Source: Burkholderiales bacterium (GTDB lineage: Bacteria; Pseudomonadota; Gammaproteobacteria; Burkholderiales; Casimicrobiaceae). Taken from it: a stretch of 6,533 nt of DNA. Below, piece by piece: positions 1 to 5,810 of this stretch. Made by a program: the position numbers and the translations under genes. The DNA lies in the NCBI GenBank assembly GCA_025354075.1, contig JANXNO010000627.1, positions 1-6,533 on the forward strand, read 5' to 3'. Position 1 is the stretch's first letter, and each line of letters starts with the position of its first letter. The notes under the pieces were generated by a model. That model made no database searches and was not told the origin of the DNA. It was given only the letters and a program-made list of their open reading frames with translations.

Positions 1-1
1 G

Positions 2-946
2 CCTGATCTTCCCCCACTGCCGCGCCTTTGCGAACCAGCCGTCGGCAAGACCATAGACGGTAAGGTGCCGCCACCCATCGTTCTGAACCGCTTCGCTGGC
101 GACAATCGTTTGATGCGTCTCGAAGGCCGTGCCGACAAAGATAAGCGCATAACGGGCGTCAAACGCGTCCCCGTTTCGGACGACGAGGTACAGCAATTGT
201 GCGCCAGAGGATTTGCGGTTGCAGTACTGGATGTGGGCGATGCCATCAGAGCGTCTGAAGCGGTAAAAACCAGCGACCGTCCGAAGACGATCGTTGACGC
301 TCGCGTAGCGCTGCCGACAGAGTTCACAATTTTCAACACTAACTACGGCGGTTATGCACCGTGGAAAACTTACGGTAACTTTTGGGTGCCTGCGGCGATG
401 CCAGCCGGACACACTTTTCAAGTGGTTGATTTCACTGTCACTCCACAAAACTATCACAACAGCGGTCCCGATTCGCACCTCGCAATCAGCGCGCTAACCC
501 TCAGCAACAGCAATCTGGATCACGACTTCGACGGCAAAGGCATGACACTGTGGGCGACTACTGACATGTGCCTCGGCGGCGGCAACCGAGCGATATTGCA
601 ATCGTGGGCAATTAAAAATTATGTCAACGACATCGAGAGGTGCGGTACATATCCTGGCTGCTCAAATCCGGTATACAACCATTTAAACAGCCCGAATTCG
701 TGTGGCCCGTGGGATGCAAGCTTATCGCAGCAACAACGATTTCTTGTTGGCGCAAACATCTGGCAGAAGTCGGTGTACTGGTTGTGTAATGCGTCGGCAT
801 GCCCGGCGTGGCCTTCTCCAACCGTCGATAGTTCGACGCCCTATTTTCGTTCGGGTGGAGCTGGCGTTGCGTTCGTACACACGGGTAGTAACAACACCTA
901 TTGGACGCTCTCATTTCAGGGCGTGAATTCATACACCAATCCCTAA
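2..946 (+). CDS. Unrecognised beta-rich protein, 5'-truncated by the window edge
   Basis: I do not recognise this protein. The frame is open from base 2, so the gene very probably begins outside the window. A GTG at 65 has been considered as a start, but it has no convincing Shine-Dalgarno sequence and the codons before it read as plausible protein (..EPAVGKTIDGKV..). The visible N-terminal third is charged and unremarkable. From about base 300 the protein changes to a Trp/Tyr/Asn/Ser-rich, beta-strand-like composition with repeated aromatic-glycine patches (NYGGYAPW, YGNFWVP) and a cluster of six cysteines between about bases 565 and 810, typical of an exported, disulfide-containing domain. 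No signal peptide is visible, but the N-terminus is missing. It ends with TAA at 944-946 and the next gene starts 13 bp later, so the two are probably co-transcribed. An extracellular or surface role is an inference from composition only. Confidence 0.75.
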   Translation, partial: PDLPPLPRLCEPAVGKTIDGKVPPPIVLNRFAGDNRLMRLEGRADKDKRITGVKRVPVSDDEVQQLCARGFAVAVLDVGDAIRASEAVKTSDRPKTIVDARVALPTEFTIFNTNYGGYAPWKTYGNFWVPAAMPAGHTFQVVDFTVTPQNYHNSGPDSHLAISALTLSNSNLDHDFDGKGMTLWATTDMCLGGGNRAILQSWAIKNYVNDIERCGTYPGCSNPVYNHLNSPNSCGPWDASLSQQQRFLVGANIWQKSVYWLCNASACPAWPSPTVDSSTPYFRSGGAGVAFVHTGSNNTYWTLSFQGVNSYTNP

Positions 947-959
947 TGAGGCAAATGAC

Positions 960-1901
960 ATGAACCTTTTTGTATGCACTTCATGGGCAAACCGCCGACT
1001 CATGACGGCTGTCATTTTGCTTTCCACCGCGATCAGCTCGGTCGCCGCAGCCCAAGGCACGGTCGTGTTCCCCGCTACCGTAAGCGAGTACAGGCCGTTT
1101 ACGGTCACGGTGATCACAGCCCAGCCCTATTGTGTAGGCTTTCCGGTGGTTGGTGATATGCGCTATAGCGAGAACACGCTTTACGCCGTGCTCACGCATG
1201 TTGATGCGCCCAACACGCAGAAGCGATGCGGCGGTCAAACCGCGTTGCAGCGTCGGGTCACCTTGCCAGGCTTGCCGCGCGGGCAGCAGAGCTTGCGGCT
1301 TGAGGTTACCGACGAGAGCATATCGGGCGGTGTTTGGGGCGCGCGCGTCGCGGAAACCATCAGCGCAACGGTGAAGGTCGAACCCATATCGGGAGGTGAT
1401 TTGCAGGGATTTTGGATGGGCAGCGTGACCGCGGCGACGGGTGCGGACGCTGGGAAGGTGTTGGCCTTCGGACTGACGCCAAATCGGGTCAGCATATTTC
1501 TGGGCCAACTCGATTGGCTTGATGTTGGCGCGCCCGAAATTGGCTACACCTTCAAAGCGATAGGTGCGTCTGCAGACGTCACGTTGCCAGAAACGCTCGT
1601 GAGATTGCAGCTCGTAGCTTACCCAGCGCCCTACAACGGTTCGTTTTGGACCGTCGATCCGGCCACGGCGAGACGTTTGGCAGCCGAATGGGGTAAAACC
1701 GCCGTCGAATACCCGTTCGCCGTTGGCAAGCTTGTTGCTGGTGCGTGTCCAATAGGTATGTCCCCGGTCTATCAGGCGTTTCACGCGAACACTGTCACGC
1801 ATCGCTGGACGCAGTCGCGCACGGCATACGTCACGATGCTCTCCAACGGTTATCAGGGCGACGGCCCAGCATGGTGCGCGCCTGCGCTGCGTGGCGAGTA
1901 A
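960..1901 (+). CDS. Exported protein with a C-terminal DUF5648-like segment
   Basis: This is a 313-residue protein with a clear signal peptide: a long n-region with Arg12-Arg13, a hydrophobic stretch from about residue 15 to 28, and a likely signal peptidase I site after Ala29-Ala30-Ala31, before Gln32. The start at 960 is favoured because GAGG (948-951) lies 8 bases upstream. Met15 (ATG at 1002) is an alternative that would give a shorter, more standard signal peptide. Residues about 32-135 look like an Ig-like beta domain with Cys58 and Cys90. The last ~50 residues, from Cys263-Pro-Ile-Gly to Trp305-Cys306-Ala-Pro, match the pattern I associate with DUF5648 (CPxGxxPVY...HR[WY]T.....M...GY...G...CAP), a module at the C-terminus of secreted bacterial proteins. 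It is probably periplasmic or extracellular and in one operon with the preceding gene. The biochemical function is unknown, and the DUF5648 match is from memory of the pattern, not a search. Confidence 0.85.
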   Translation: MNLFVCTSWANRRLMTAVILLSTAISSVAAAQGTVVFPATVSEYRPFTVTVITAQPYCVGFPVVGDMRYSENTLYAVLTHVDAPNTQKRCGGQTALQRRVTLPGLPRGQQSLRLEVTDESISGGVWGARVAETISATVKVEPISGGDLQGFWMGSVTAATGADAGKVLAFGLTPNRVSIFLGQLDWLDVGAPEIGYTFKAIGASADVTLPETLVRLQLVAYPAPYNGSFWTVDPATARRLAAEWGKTAVEYPFAVGKLVAGACPIGMSPVYQAFHANTVTHRWTQSRTAYVTMLSNGYQGDGPAWCAPALRGE

Positions 1902-1931
1902 GCGGATGTAGCCGCCGTGCGTCGGCCGAAG

Positions 1932-2201
1932 CTACCGCGTCTGCGCTTCCAGCTGAGTTAAATACGTCATCGCGTGCCTTCGTGTTGCGGCCACATCGAC
2001 GTTGGTCCCACACATTTCAACCGACGCCCGAAGATTCGCGCAAACGGCTGGGCGGCGCGCATCAGCAAAAACGGCGCAACGGTTGTTGTCGGTCAGTTGA
2101 ATGCAACGAACGCCAGCCGGTTTTCCGGCGGGCATCCCCGGAATCGCCGACGTGATCGAAGGCGCGATGCAGCAGGCTCCACAGCCGCTGCGGCACTGCA
2201 T
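1932..2201 (-). CDS. yeiW: YkgJ/CxxCxxCC-family cysteine cluster protein, YeiW-like
   Basis: This is a small protein of 89 residues matching E. coli YeiW (UPF0153, YkgJ family) over nearly its full length. It opens with Cys3, Cys7, Cys10 and Cys11 (CRSGCGACC), continues with the family signature [17 protein letters not shown], and has further cysteines at 33, 42, 54 and 64, eight in total. The family is thought to bind zinc or an iron-sulfur cluster through these cysteines; the biochemical role is not established. The frame is open upstream to an ATG at 2255, which would add 18 residues. I chose ATG 2201 because a strong AAAAGGG (2210-2216, minus strand) lies 8 bases before it and because YeiW proteins start at this point (MxCRxGCGACC). 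It is convergent with the preceding exported-protein gene (30 bp apart) and divergent from the GH19-like gene, so it is probably a single-gene unit. The protein is presumably cytosolic, since no signal or membrane segment is visible. Confidence 0.9.
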   Translation of the reverse strand: MQCRSGCGACCIAPSITSAIPGMPAGKPAGVRCIQLTDNNRCAVFADARRPAVCANLRASVEMCGTNVDVAATRRHAMTYLTQLEAQTR

Positions 2202-2209
2202 CAGACGAA

Positions 2210-2216
2210 CCCTTTT
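2210..2216 (-). promoter_or_regulatory. Ribosome binding site of the YeiW-like gene
   Basis: On the minus strand AAAAGGG is followed by 8 bases and then ATG at 2201. It decides the start: the longer frame from 2255 would place this sequence inside the coding region. Confidence 0.7.
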
Positions 2217-2270
2217 GTCGCGACGCTCGTGCGTATTACCGCGCCACTTCGCCACACGGACGACAGCAAA

Positions 2271-2299
2271 TAGTCAACAATACATTCCAGCGTCATAAA
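2271..2299 (+). promoter_or_regulatory. Possible sigma70 promoter of the GH19-like gene
   Basis: TAGTCA (2271-2276) and CATAAA (2294-2299) are separated by 17 bases and match four of six consensus positions each. They lie in the AT-richer part of the 113-bp divergent spacer. The implied transcript start would be only about 10 bases before the ATG at 2315, leaving almost no leader, which weakens the case. No other candidate in this spacer looks better. Confidence 0.25.
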
Positions 2300-2314
2300 T
2301 TAAGCGAATCAAAC

Positions 2315-3199
2315 ATGGCAACGGCAACCGTAAATTATCTGTATCTGGGCACCTACGACCGCAGCGTCGTGCAAACCGAGTTCATGAAGGCCTTTTCAGG
2401 CGGTGCCAATTACCGGACTGACGCCATTCCCGATATGTTTGTTCTGCTCTCGCTGATCGAGCGCGACCCGCTGATCATTGACATCCGCTGGGCGGCCTAC
2501 ATGCTCGCCACCGTGATGAAAGAAACCACCACGCGAACCACCGTGGAGCGTCCCGCGTTGAACAAAAAGGGCAAGCCGCTGCTCGATAAAAAGGGCAAAC
2601 CGGTGATTCTCAAATCGCATCCGTGGCTGATGATGATGGCCCCGGTTGACGAGGTCGGCAAGGGCAAAGGCCGCAAATATCACGAGCCGGTGAAGGTGAG
2701 CTCGTTGCCCGACGGCAGCGTGCAAATCGTTGAGCAGGACGGCGATAAATTCAAAATGACGGCCACCGGCGTGGTCAGCGCGCTCACCAAAAAGGCGGTC
2801 ATGGGTACCATCGATGGCGGCGCCGCGGTGAAAGCGTACGACGACGACAAGGGGGCCGAGCAGGCGTATTACGGGCGCGGTTATGTGCAGTTGACCTGGT
2901 GGTCAAACTACGCCACCACCGGCATTGCCATTGGCTCGGGCTTGCAGTTGCTGTTTGATCCCGAACTGGTCAAGCAGCCCGAAACGGCGTACAAAATCAT
3001 GTCGCACGGCATGCGGACGGGGGATGGGTTTGCCAACGGCCGAACCTTCGCCAAATACTTTACCGGCGTCAAAACCGATTACGTCGGTGCCCGCGCGATG
3101 GTCAACGGCAGCGACTGCGCCGACGAGATCGCCGGCGTCGCCGAAACCTTTGAGGCGATACTGCTGCAAGCCCGAACCGTTAAGCCTGTGGCACCCTGA
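2315..3199 (+). CDS. GH19/lysozyme-like cell-wall hydrolase, possible lytic effector
   Basis: This is a 294-residue protein of the glycoside hydrolase family 19 / lysozyme-like fold. The visible signature is YYGRGYVQLTWWSNY at residues 185-199, followed by FDPELVKQPETAYKIM (214-229) and ARAMVNGSDCADEIAG (259-274), which match the conserved order in bacterial GH19 endolysin- and chitinase-like enzymes. Glu70 in ATVMKET is the likely catalytic acid. Such enzymes cleave beta-1,4 glycosidic bonds in peptidoglycan or chitin; peptidoglycan is the more likely substrate here (inference). Between Glu70 and the YGRG motif there is an unusually long stretch of about 115 residues, lysine- and glycine-rich, containing an 8-residue tandem repeat (83-98). 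No signal peptide or membrane segment is visible, so export would need phage-type lysis or a dedicated secretion system. The ribosome binding site is weak (AAGCGA at 2302-2307). An exported DUF4087 protein follows 6 bp later, which suggests a hydrolase/immunity pair. No phage structural or type VI secretion genes are present here. Confidence 0.85.
   Translation: MATATVNYLYLGTYDRSVVQTEFMKAFSGGANYRTDAIPDMFVLLSLIERDPLIIDIRWAAYMLATVMKETTTRTTVERPALNKKGKPLLDKKGKPVILKSHPWLMMMAPVDEVGKGKGRKYHEPVKVSSLPDGSVQIVEQDGDKFKMTATGVVSALTKKAVMGTIDGGAAVKAYDDDKGAEQAYYGRGYVQLTWWSNYATTGIAIGSGLQLLFDPELVKQPETAYKIMSHGMRTGDGFANGRTFAKYFTGVKTDYVGARAMVNGSDCADEIAGVAETFEAILLQARTVKPVAP
2561..2608 (+). repeat. 24-bp tandem duplication inside the GH19-like gene
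   Basis: Two adjacent 24-base units encode NKKGKPLL and DKKGKPVI. They differ at a few bases but keep frame and the KKGKP core. They sit in the insertion between the presumed catalytic Glu and the YGRG motif. Confidence 0.75.
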
Positions 3200-3205
3200 A
3201 AGCCG

Positions 3206-3622
3206 ATGATGATGAATTTTCGCAAGACCGTCACCCTGCTGGCAGCAAGCGCGCTAACGATAGGCATCGGTGCCGCGATGGCATCAGCGCCCAAATCTGT
3301 CCCAAAAACCGCGCTGCGTTGTGGCTGGTTTGATAACCCGACGCCGCAAAACGCAAGCCTCATCGATCGCGATGGCGAATGGGTCATTTCAGTGCAGGGC
3401 GGGCACGCCAGCACGGGCGACTGGCCGCCAAAATTCAAGCCGTCGCAATGGGTGCGCACCAACGCGGGTTCGTACGGCTACGGCTGCGCCTGCTTCAACG
3501 TGAGCGTGGACAAAGAGGCCAGCCAGATCACGCACATTGCGTCAGCGTACGCGCGACCGCTGTCCGCCTGCCGCAACGACAAGGCGCTCAAAGCCAGCGA
3601 GCCGTACAACCCGCTCAAGTAG
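3206..3622 (+). CDS. DUF4087 family exported protein, possible immunity protein
   Basis: This is a 138-residue protein with a signal peptide (Arg6-Lys7, hydrophobic 9-24, cleavage probably after Ala26 or Ala28). The mature part matches the DUF4087 pattern: CGWFDNPTPQNASLIDRDG from Cys39, then WVISVQGG (59-66), YGYGCACF (90-97) and a late PLSACRND with Cys122. The four mature cysteines (39, 94, 96, 122) suggest disulfides in the periplasm. The function of the family is not established. The gene begins with three consecutive ATG codons (3206, 3209, 3212). GAAAG at 3198-3202 is spaced best from the third, so the true start may be 3212, giving 136 residues. It starts 6 bp after the GH19-like gene and is almost certainly co-transcribed with it. 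A small exported protein directly behind a wall hydrolase fits a periplasmic immunity or inhibitor protein, but this is inference from context. Confidence 0.88.
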   Translation: MMMNFRKTVTLLAASALTIGIGAAMASAPKSVPKTALRCGWFDNPTPQNASLIDRDGEWVISVQGGHASTGDWPPKFKPSQWVRTNAGSYGYGCACFNVSVDKEASQITHIASAYARPLSACRNDKALKASEPYNPLK

Positions 3623-3635
3623 CGCCTGCGCGCTA
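3620..3635. terminator. Short hairpin holding both convergent stop codons
   Basis: TAGCGC (3620-3625), loop CTGC, GCGCTA (3630-3635) form a perfect 6-bp stem. The left arm begins with the stop codon of the DUF4087 gene and the right arm ends with the stop codon of pdxH read on the other strand. The genes are separated by only 10 bp, so this may act as a compact bidirectional terminator. There is no U-tract on either strand, so rho-independent function is doubtful. Confidence 0.3.
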
Positions 3636-4280
3636 GGGCGCGAGCCTTTCTATGTGCCAGCCACCAAACTGGCGCTGAAACGCCAATCGGTCATGCAAGC
3701 GCGAGCGACGGCCTTGCCAAAATTCCACCATCTCCGGCACCACGACATAGCCGCCCCAGTTGGCCGGACGTGGCGGGTTGTCACCAAACTGCTTTTCGGC
3801 CGCGGCAAAGCGCGCCTCCAGCGCCTCGCGGCTTTCAATCTTCTCGCTCTGCGGCGAGGCATGCGCACCGATGCGCGACTTCAATGGCCGTGATTGGTAA
3901 TACGCATCCGAGGTCGCCGCGTCCACTTTTTCGATATGGCCTTCGATGCGCACCTGGCGCTCCAACTCCACCCAGTGAAAGGTTAGCGCCGCCCACTGCG
4001 ACTCGGCCAGCTCGCGCCCTTTGCGACTGTCGTAATTACTGTAGAAAACAAAGCCACGCTCGTCCACGCCCTTGAGCAAAACGATGCGCGCCGACGGTCG
4101 CGCATTCTCGCCCACAGTCGCCAGATTCATCGCCGTCGGCTCCGGCAGCTCGGCCTTGATCGCGTCAGCCATCCACTGGTTGAACTGCGTGAACGGGTCC
4201 GCCGCCAGATCGCGCTTGCCCAAAGCGGCGAGCATGTAGTCTTTGCGGAGGTCGGCGAGGGGGGCGACGACAGTGGTCAT
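3633..4280 (-). CDS. pdxH: Pyridoxamine 5'-phosphate oxidase PdxH
   Basis: PdxH is a cytosolic, FMN-dependent homodimer that oxidises pyridoxine or pyridoxamine 5'-phosphate to pyridoxal 5'-phosphate with O2, producing H2O2. It is the last step of vitamin B6 synthesis by the DXP-dependent route and also of salvage. The 215 residues are full length (E. coli has 218). Visible landmarks are [10 protein letters not shown] near the N-terminus, the FMN-binding region [19 protein letters not shown] (65-83) followed by SRKG, the [17 protein letters not shown] stretch (129-145), NWGGYVV (174-180), and RLHDR with Arg194 and His196, equivalent to the substrate-binding Arg197/His199 of the E. coli enzyme. 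No key residue appears to be missing. Only a weak GGAT precedes the ATG at 4280. It is transcribed divergently from ccdAB across a 91-bp spacer and convergently with the DUF4087 gene, so it is probably monocistronic. Confidence 0.97.
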   Translation of the reverse strand: MTTVVAPLADLRKDYMLAALGKRDLAADPFTQFNQWMADAIKAELPEPTAMNLATVGENARPSARIVLLKGVDERGFVFYSNYDSRKGRELAESQWAALTFHWVELERQVRIEGHIEKVDAATSDAYYQSRPLKSRIGAHASPQSEKIESREALEARFAAAEKQFGDNPPRPANWGGYVVVPEMVEFWQGRRSRLHDRLAFQRQFGGWHIERLAP

Positions 4281-4304
4281 AACGATCCAGTCAATGACAT
4301 AATG

Positions 4305-4326
4305 AGTGTGTATTTTTTAACACACT
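4305..4326. promoter_or_regulatory. Inverted repeat, candidate CcdA/CcdAB operator
   Basis: AGTGTGT (4305-4311) and ACACACT (4320-4326) are perfect 7-bp arms around the AT-rich spacer ATTTTTTA. The repeat lies 46 bp before the ccdA start, in the pdxH/ccdA divergent spacer. CcdA antitoxins carry an N-terminal ribbon-helix-helix DNA-binding domain and repress their own operon, so this is the natural candidate for the binding site. Its AT-rich centre could also overlap a -10 element; I see no good -35 for it. Binding is inferred. Confidence 0.45.
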
Positions 4327-4343
4327 TGAGCCACTCAGGCTCA
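4327..4343. promoter_or_regulatory. Second inverted repeat in the ccdA leader
   Basis: TGAGCC (4327-4332), ACTCA, GGCTCA (4338-4343) form 6-bp perfect arms directly adjacent to the first inverted repeat. It may be a second operator half or a small hairpin in the ccdA leader. The two repeats have different sequences, so they are not copies of one site. Confidence 0.35.
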
Positions 4344-4357
4344 TTCAGCCGCTAGTC

Positions 4358-4362
4358 AGGAG
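4358..4362 (+). promoter_or_regulatory. Ribosome binding site of ccdA
   Basis: AGGAG lies 9 bases before the ATG at 4372. It supports that start over the in-frame ATG at 4387 (Met6). Confidence 0.8.
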
Positions 4363-4371
4363 CAACCTGCC

Positions 4372-4638
4372 ATGAAACTTAACGATATGGACTTGGGCGA
4401 GAAAAAACGCGTCAACGTGACCGTTTCGTCCAAGCTTATAGCCGATGCCAAGGCGCTCGGTATCAACGTCTCGCAAAGCGCCGAGGAAGGATTGATGAAG
4501 AAGGTTCGTGAGGCCAAAGGCGCACAGTGGCTTGAAGAAAATCGCGAAGCTTTGCTGGCCCACAATGAGTGGGTCAAGAAGCATGGCACTTTCGGCGACC
4601 GCGTACGCGCCTGGAAAAAGAAGCATGCCGCAGTTTGA
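4372..4638 (+). CDS. ccdA: Type II antitoxin CcdA
   Basis: This 88-residue protein is the CcdA antitoxin, which neutralises CcdB and represses its own operon with it. The N-terminal part (KKRVNVTVSSKLIADAKALGINVSQSAEEGL, about residues 11-41) has the form of a ribbon-helix-helix DNA-binding domain. The C-terminal part, WLEENREALLAHNEWVKKHGTFGDRVRAW (about 53-81), aligns with the CcdB-binding tail of F-plasmid CcdA (..WKAENQEGMAEVARFIEMNGSFADENRDW). A short KKKHAAV extension follows the usual terminal Trp. F CcdA is 72 residues, so this version is somewhat longer at both ends. It is preceded by a good AGGAG and two inverted repeats, and its last 14 bases overlap ccdB, which is the standard arrangement for coupled translation. 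The antitoxin is expected to be the labile partner degraded by a cellular protease (family knowledge). Confidence 0.95.
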   Translation: MKLNDMDLGEKKRVNVTVSSKLIADAKALGINVSQSAEEGLMKKVREAKGAQWLEENREALLAHNEWVKKHGTFGDRVRAWKKKHAAV

Positions 4639-4933
4639 TGTTTACAAATTGCCGCGAGACTTTTTGCCGTTCACTCATGCCGTCAACATGCAGTCCGATT
4701 TGGTACTAGGACTGCCGACCCGCGTCTGCATTCCGATGGCTCCACTCGCCCGTGTCCATGCACCCGCCACGCGTCTCAATCCAGTCGTAGAAATCGCTGG
4801 AGAAAAGTTGTTTGTCATGACGCAACACGTGGAGGCGATTCCCGAAGACTTGCTTAAGCGACCGGTTGCGGCTCTCGGCGCGGAACGGTTCGCGCTGGGT
4901 AATGCGCTAGATTTCCTTTTCCACGGTTACTAA
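4625..4933 (+). CDS. ccdB: Type II toxin CcdB, DNA gyrase poison family
   Basis: This 102-residue protein is a CcdB toxin; the F-plasmid protein (101 residues) traps DNA gyrase in its cleaved complex. Matches to F CcdB include the N-terminal QFxVY strand, the QSD(L/I) motif near residue 23, RVCIPMAPLA (compare RMVIPLASA), NPVVEIAGE (compare YPVVHIGDE) and the MT strand after it. The frame is open back to an ATG at 4508, but the true start is ATG 4625: the protein then begins MPQFDVY as expected, has full family length, overlaps ccdA by 14 bp, and has the purine-rich GGAAAAAG (4613-4620) at suitable distance. The C-terminus is FHGY where F CcdB has FWGI. Trp99, Gly100 and Ile101 of F CcdB are needed for gyrase poisoning, so the target interaction may differ. 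No frameshift or truncation is seen. Confidence 0.93.
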   Translation: MPQFDVYKLPRDFLPFTHAVNMQSDLVLGLPTRVCIPMAPLARVHAPATRLNPVVEIAGEKLFVMTQHVEAIPEDLLKRPVAALGAERFALGNALDFLFHGY

Positions 4934-4940
4934 TCCTTCC

Positions 4941-5786
4941 ATGCAAACCAAATTCCAAGGCACCGCCTCCTACATCACCACCCCCGATCTGCTGCTCGCA
5001 GTCAACGCTGCGATCACGCTGAAGCGGCCGCTACTCATCAAGGGCGAACCCGGCACTGGCAAAACCATGCTCGCGGAAGAGGTCGCCGCCGCCCTCGGCT
5101 GGCCGCTCTTGCAATGGCATATCAAGAGCACCACCAAGGCGCAACAGGGCCTGTACGAATACGACGCAGTGAGTCGCCTGCGCGATTCGCAGCTCGGCGA
5201 AGAGAAGGTCAAGGACATCGCCAACTACATCAAGCACGGCGTGCTCTGGGAAGCGTTCGAGTCTGACGTGCCCACCGTCGTACTGATCGACGAAATCGAC
5301 AAGGCCGACATCGAATTCCCGAACGACCTGCTGCGTGAATTGGACAAAATGAGTTTCGACGTCTACGAAACGCACAGCACCATCACGGCGAAGCACCGCC
5401 CGCTGTTCATCATTACCAGCAACAACGAAAAAGACCTGCCCGACGCCTTCCTGCGCCGCTGCTTCTTCCACTACATCAAGTTCCCCAGCAAGGAAACGAT
5501 GAAGCAGATCGTCGACGTGCACTACCCCGACATCAAAAAGGATCTCGTGAGCGCCGCGCTTGAAGCGTTTTTTGATTTACGCGAAATGCCAGGCCTCAAG
5601 AAAAAGCCATCTACTTCTGAGCTAATCGACTGGATTAAATTGCTGCTCGCAGAGGACGTTGATCCCGCAGTGTTGCGCGAGAAAGATCAGCGCAAAGTGC
5701 TGGCGCCACTGTATGGGGCGGTGCTTAAGAATGAGCAGGATACTGAGTTGTTTCAGAAGCTTTTGTTTATGGCGAGACGGGGGTAG
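4941..5786 (+). CDS. MoxR-family AAA+ ATPase
   Basis: This 281-residue protein is a MoxR-type AAA+ ATPase, a chaperone-like family that acts with VWA-domain proteins in maturation or assembly of enzymes and envelope components. It has Walker A GEPGTGKT (35-42), Walker B VVLIDEID (113-120), sensor 1 in FIITSNNEKDLPDAFLRRC (156-174, Asn161/162) and the arginine-finger pair Arg172-Arg173, followed by the C-terminal helical lid with a STSELIDWIKLL stretch. The protein is full length and its start (MQTKFQGTASYITTPDLLLAVNAA) is typical of the family. It begins 7 bp after ccdB and has no recognisable Shine-Dalgarno sequence; the preceding bases are pyrimidine-rich. Expression may therefore depend on coupling to ccdB translation. 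The VWA gene that usually follows is absent; an unrelated HEPN-like gene starts 24 bp after the stop. It is presumably cytosolic. The substrate is unknown. Confidence 0.93.
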   Translation: MQTKFQGTASYITTPDLLLAVNAAITLKRPLLIKGEPGTGKTMLAEEVAAALGWPLLQWHIKSTTKAQQGLYEYDAVSRLRDSQLGEEKVKDIANYIKHGVLWEAFESDVPTVVLIDEIDKADIEFPNDLLRELDKMSFDVYETHSTITAKHRPLFIITSNNEKDLPDAFLRRCFFHYIKFPSKETMKQIVDVHYPDIKKDLVSAALEAFFDLREMPGLKKKPSTSELIDWIKLLLAEDVDPAVLREKDQRKVLAPLYGAVLKNEQDTELFQKLLFMARRG

Positions 5787-5810
5787 ACGAAGAACGAAAG
5801 CATTTGATCT

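Noticed and set aside
981..1802. Open reading frame of 273 codons on the minus strand
   Set aside because: It lies opposite the exported-protein gene, which has a signal peptide, a ribosome binding site and a recognisable C-terminal segment. The minus-strand product is Arg-rich, with no family resemblance.
1902..1941. Imperfect hairpin (GCGG..TAGC with GCTACCGC) between the exported-protein gene and the YeiW-like gene as a terminator
   Set aside because: The stem has a 3-base bulge and a long loop, no T-run follows on either strand, and it enters the YeiW-like coding end. Too weak to annotate.
2202..2255. Upstream extension of the YeiW-like gene to ATG 2255
   Set aside because: The added 18 residues are Arg-rich and unlike the family N-terminus, and the strong ribosome binding site for ATG 2201 lies inside them.
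2315..3622. Prophage lysis cassette
   Set aside because: The GH19-like enzyme could be a phage endolysin, but there is no holin, no Rz-type spanin (the downstream gene has the DUF4087 pattern and not an Rz coiled coil) and no phage structural gene nearby.
4508..4624. Upstream extension of ccdB to an ATG inside ccdA
   Set aside because: It would add 39 residues without counterpart in CcdB proteins and overlap ccdA almost to its middle. ATG 4625 gives the expected length and N-terminus.
5031..5522. Open reading frame of 163 codons on the minus strand
   Set aside because: It is antisense to the MoxR ATPase core, whose Walker and sensor motifs are intact. The antisense protein has only low-complexity Val/Asp/Glu composition.
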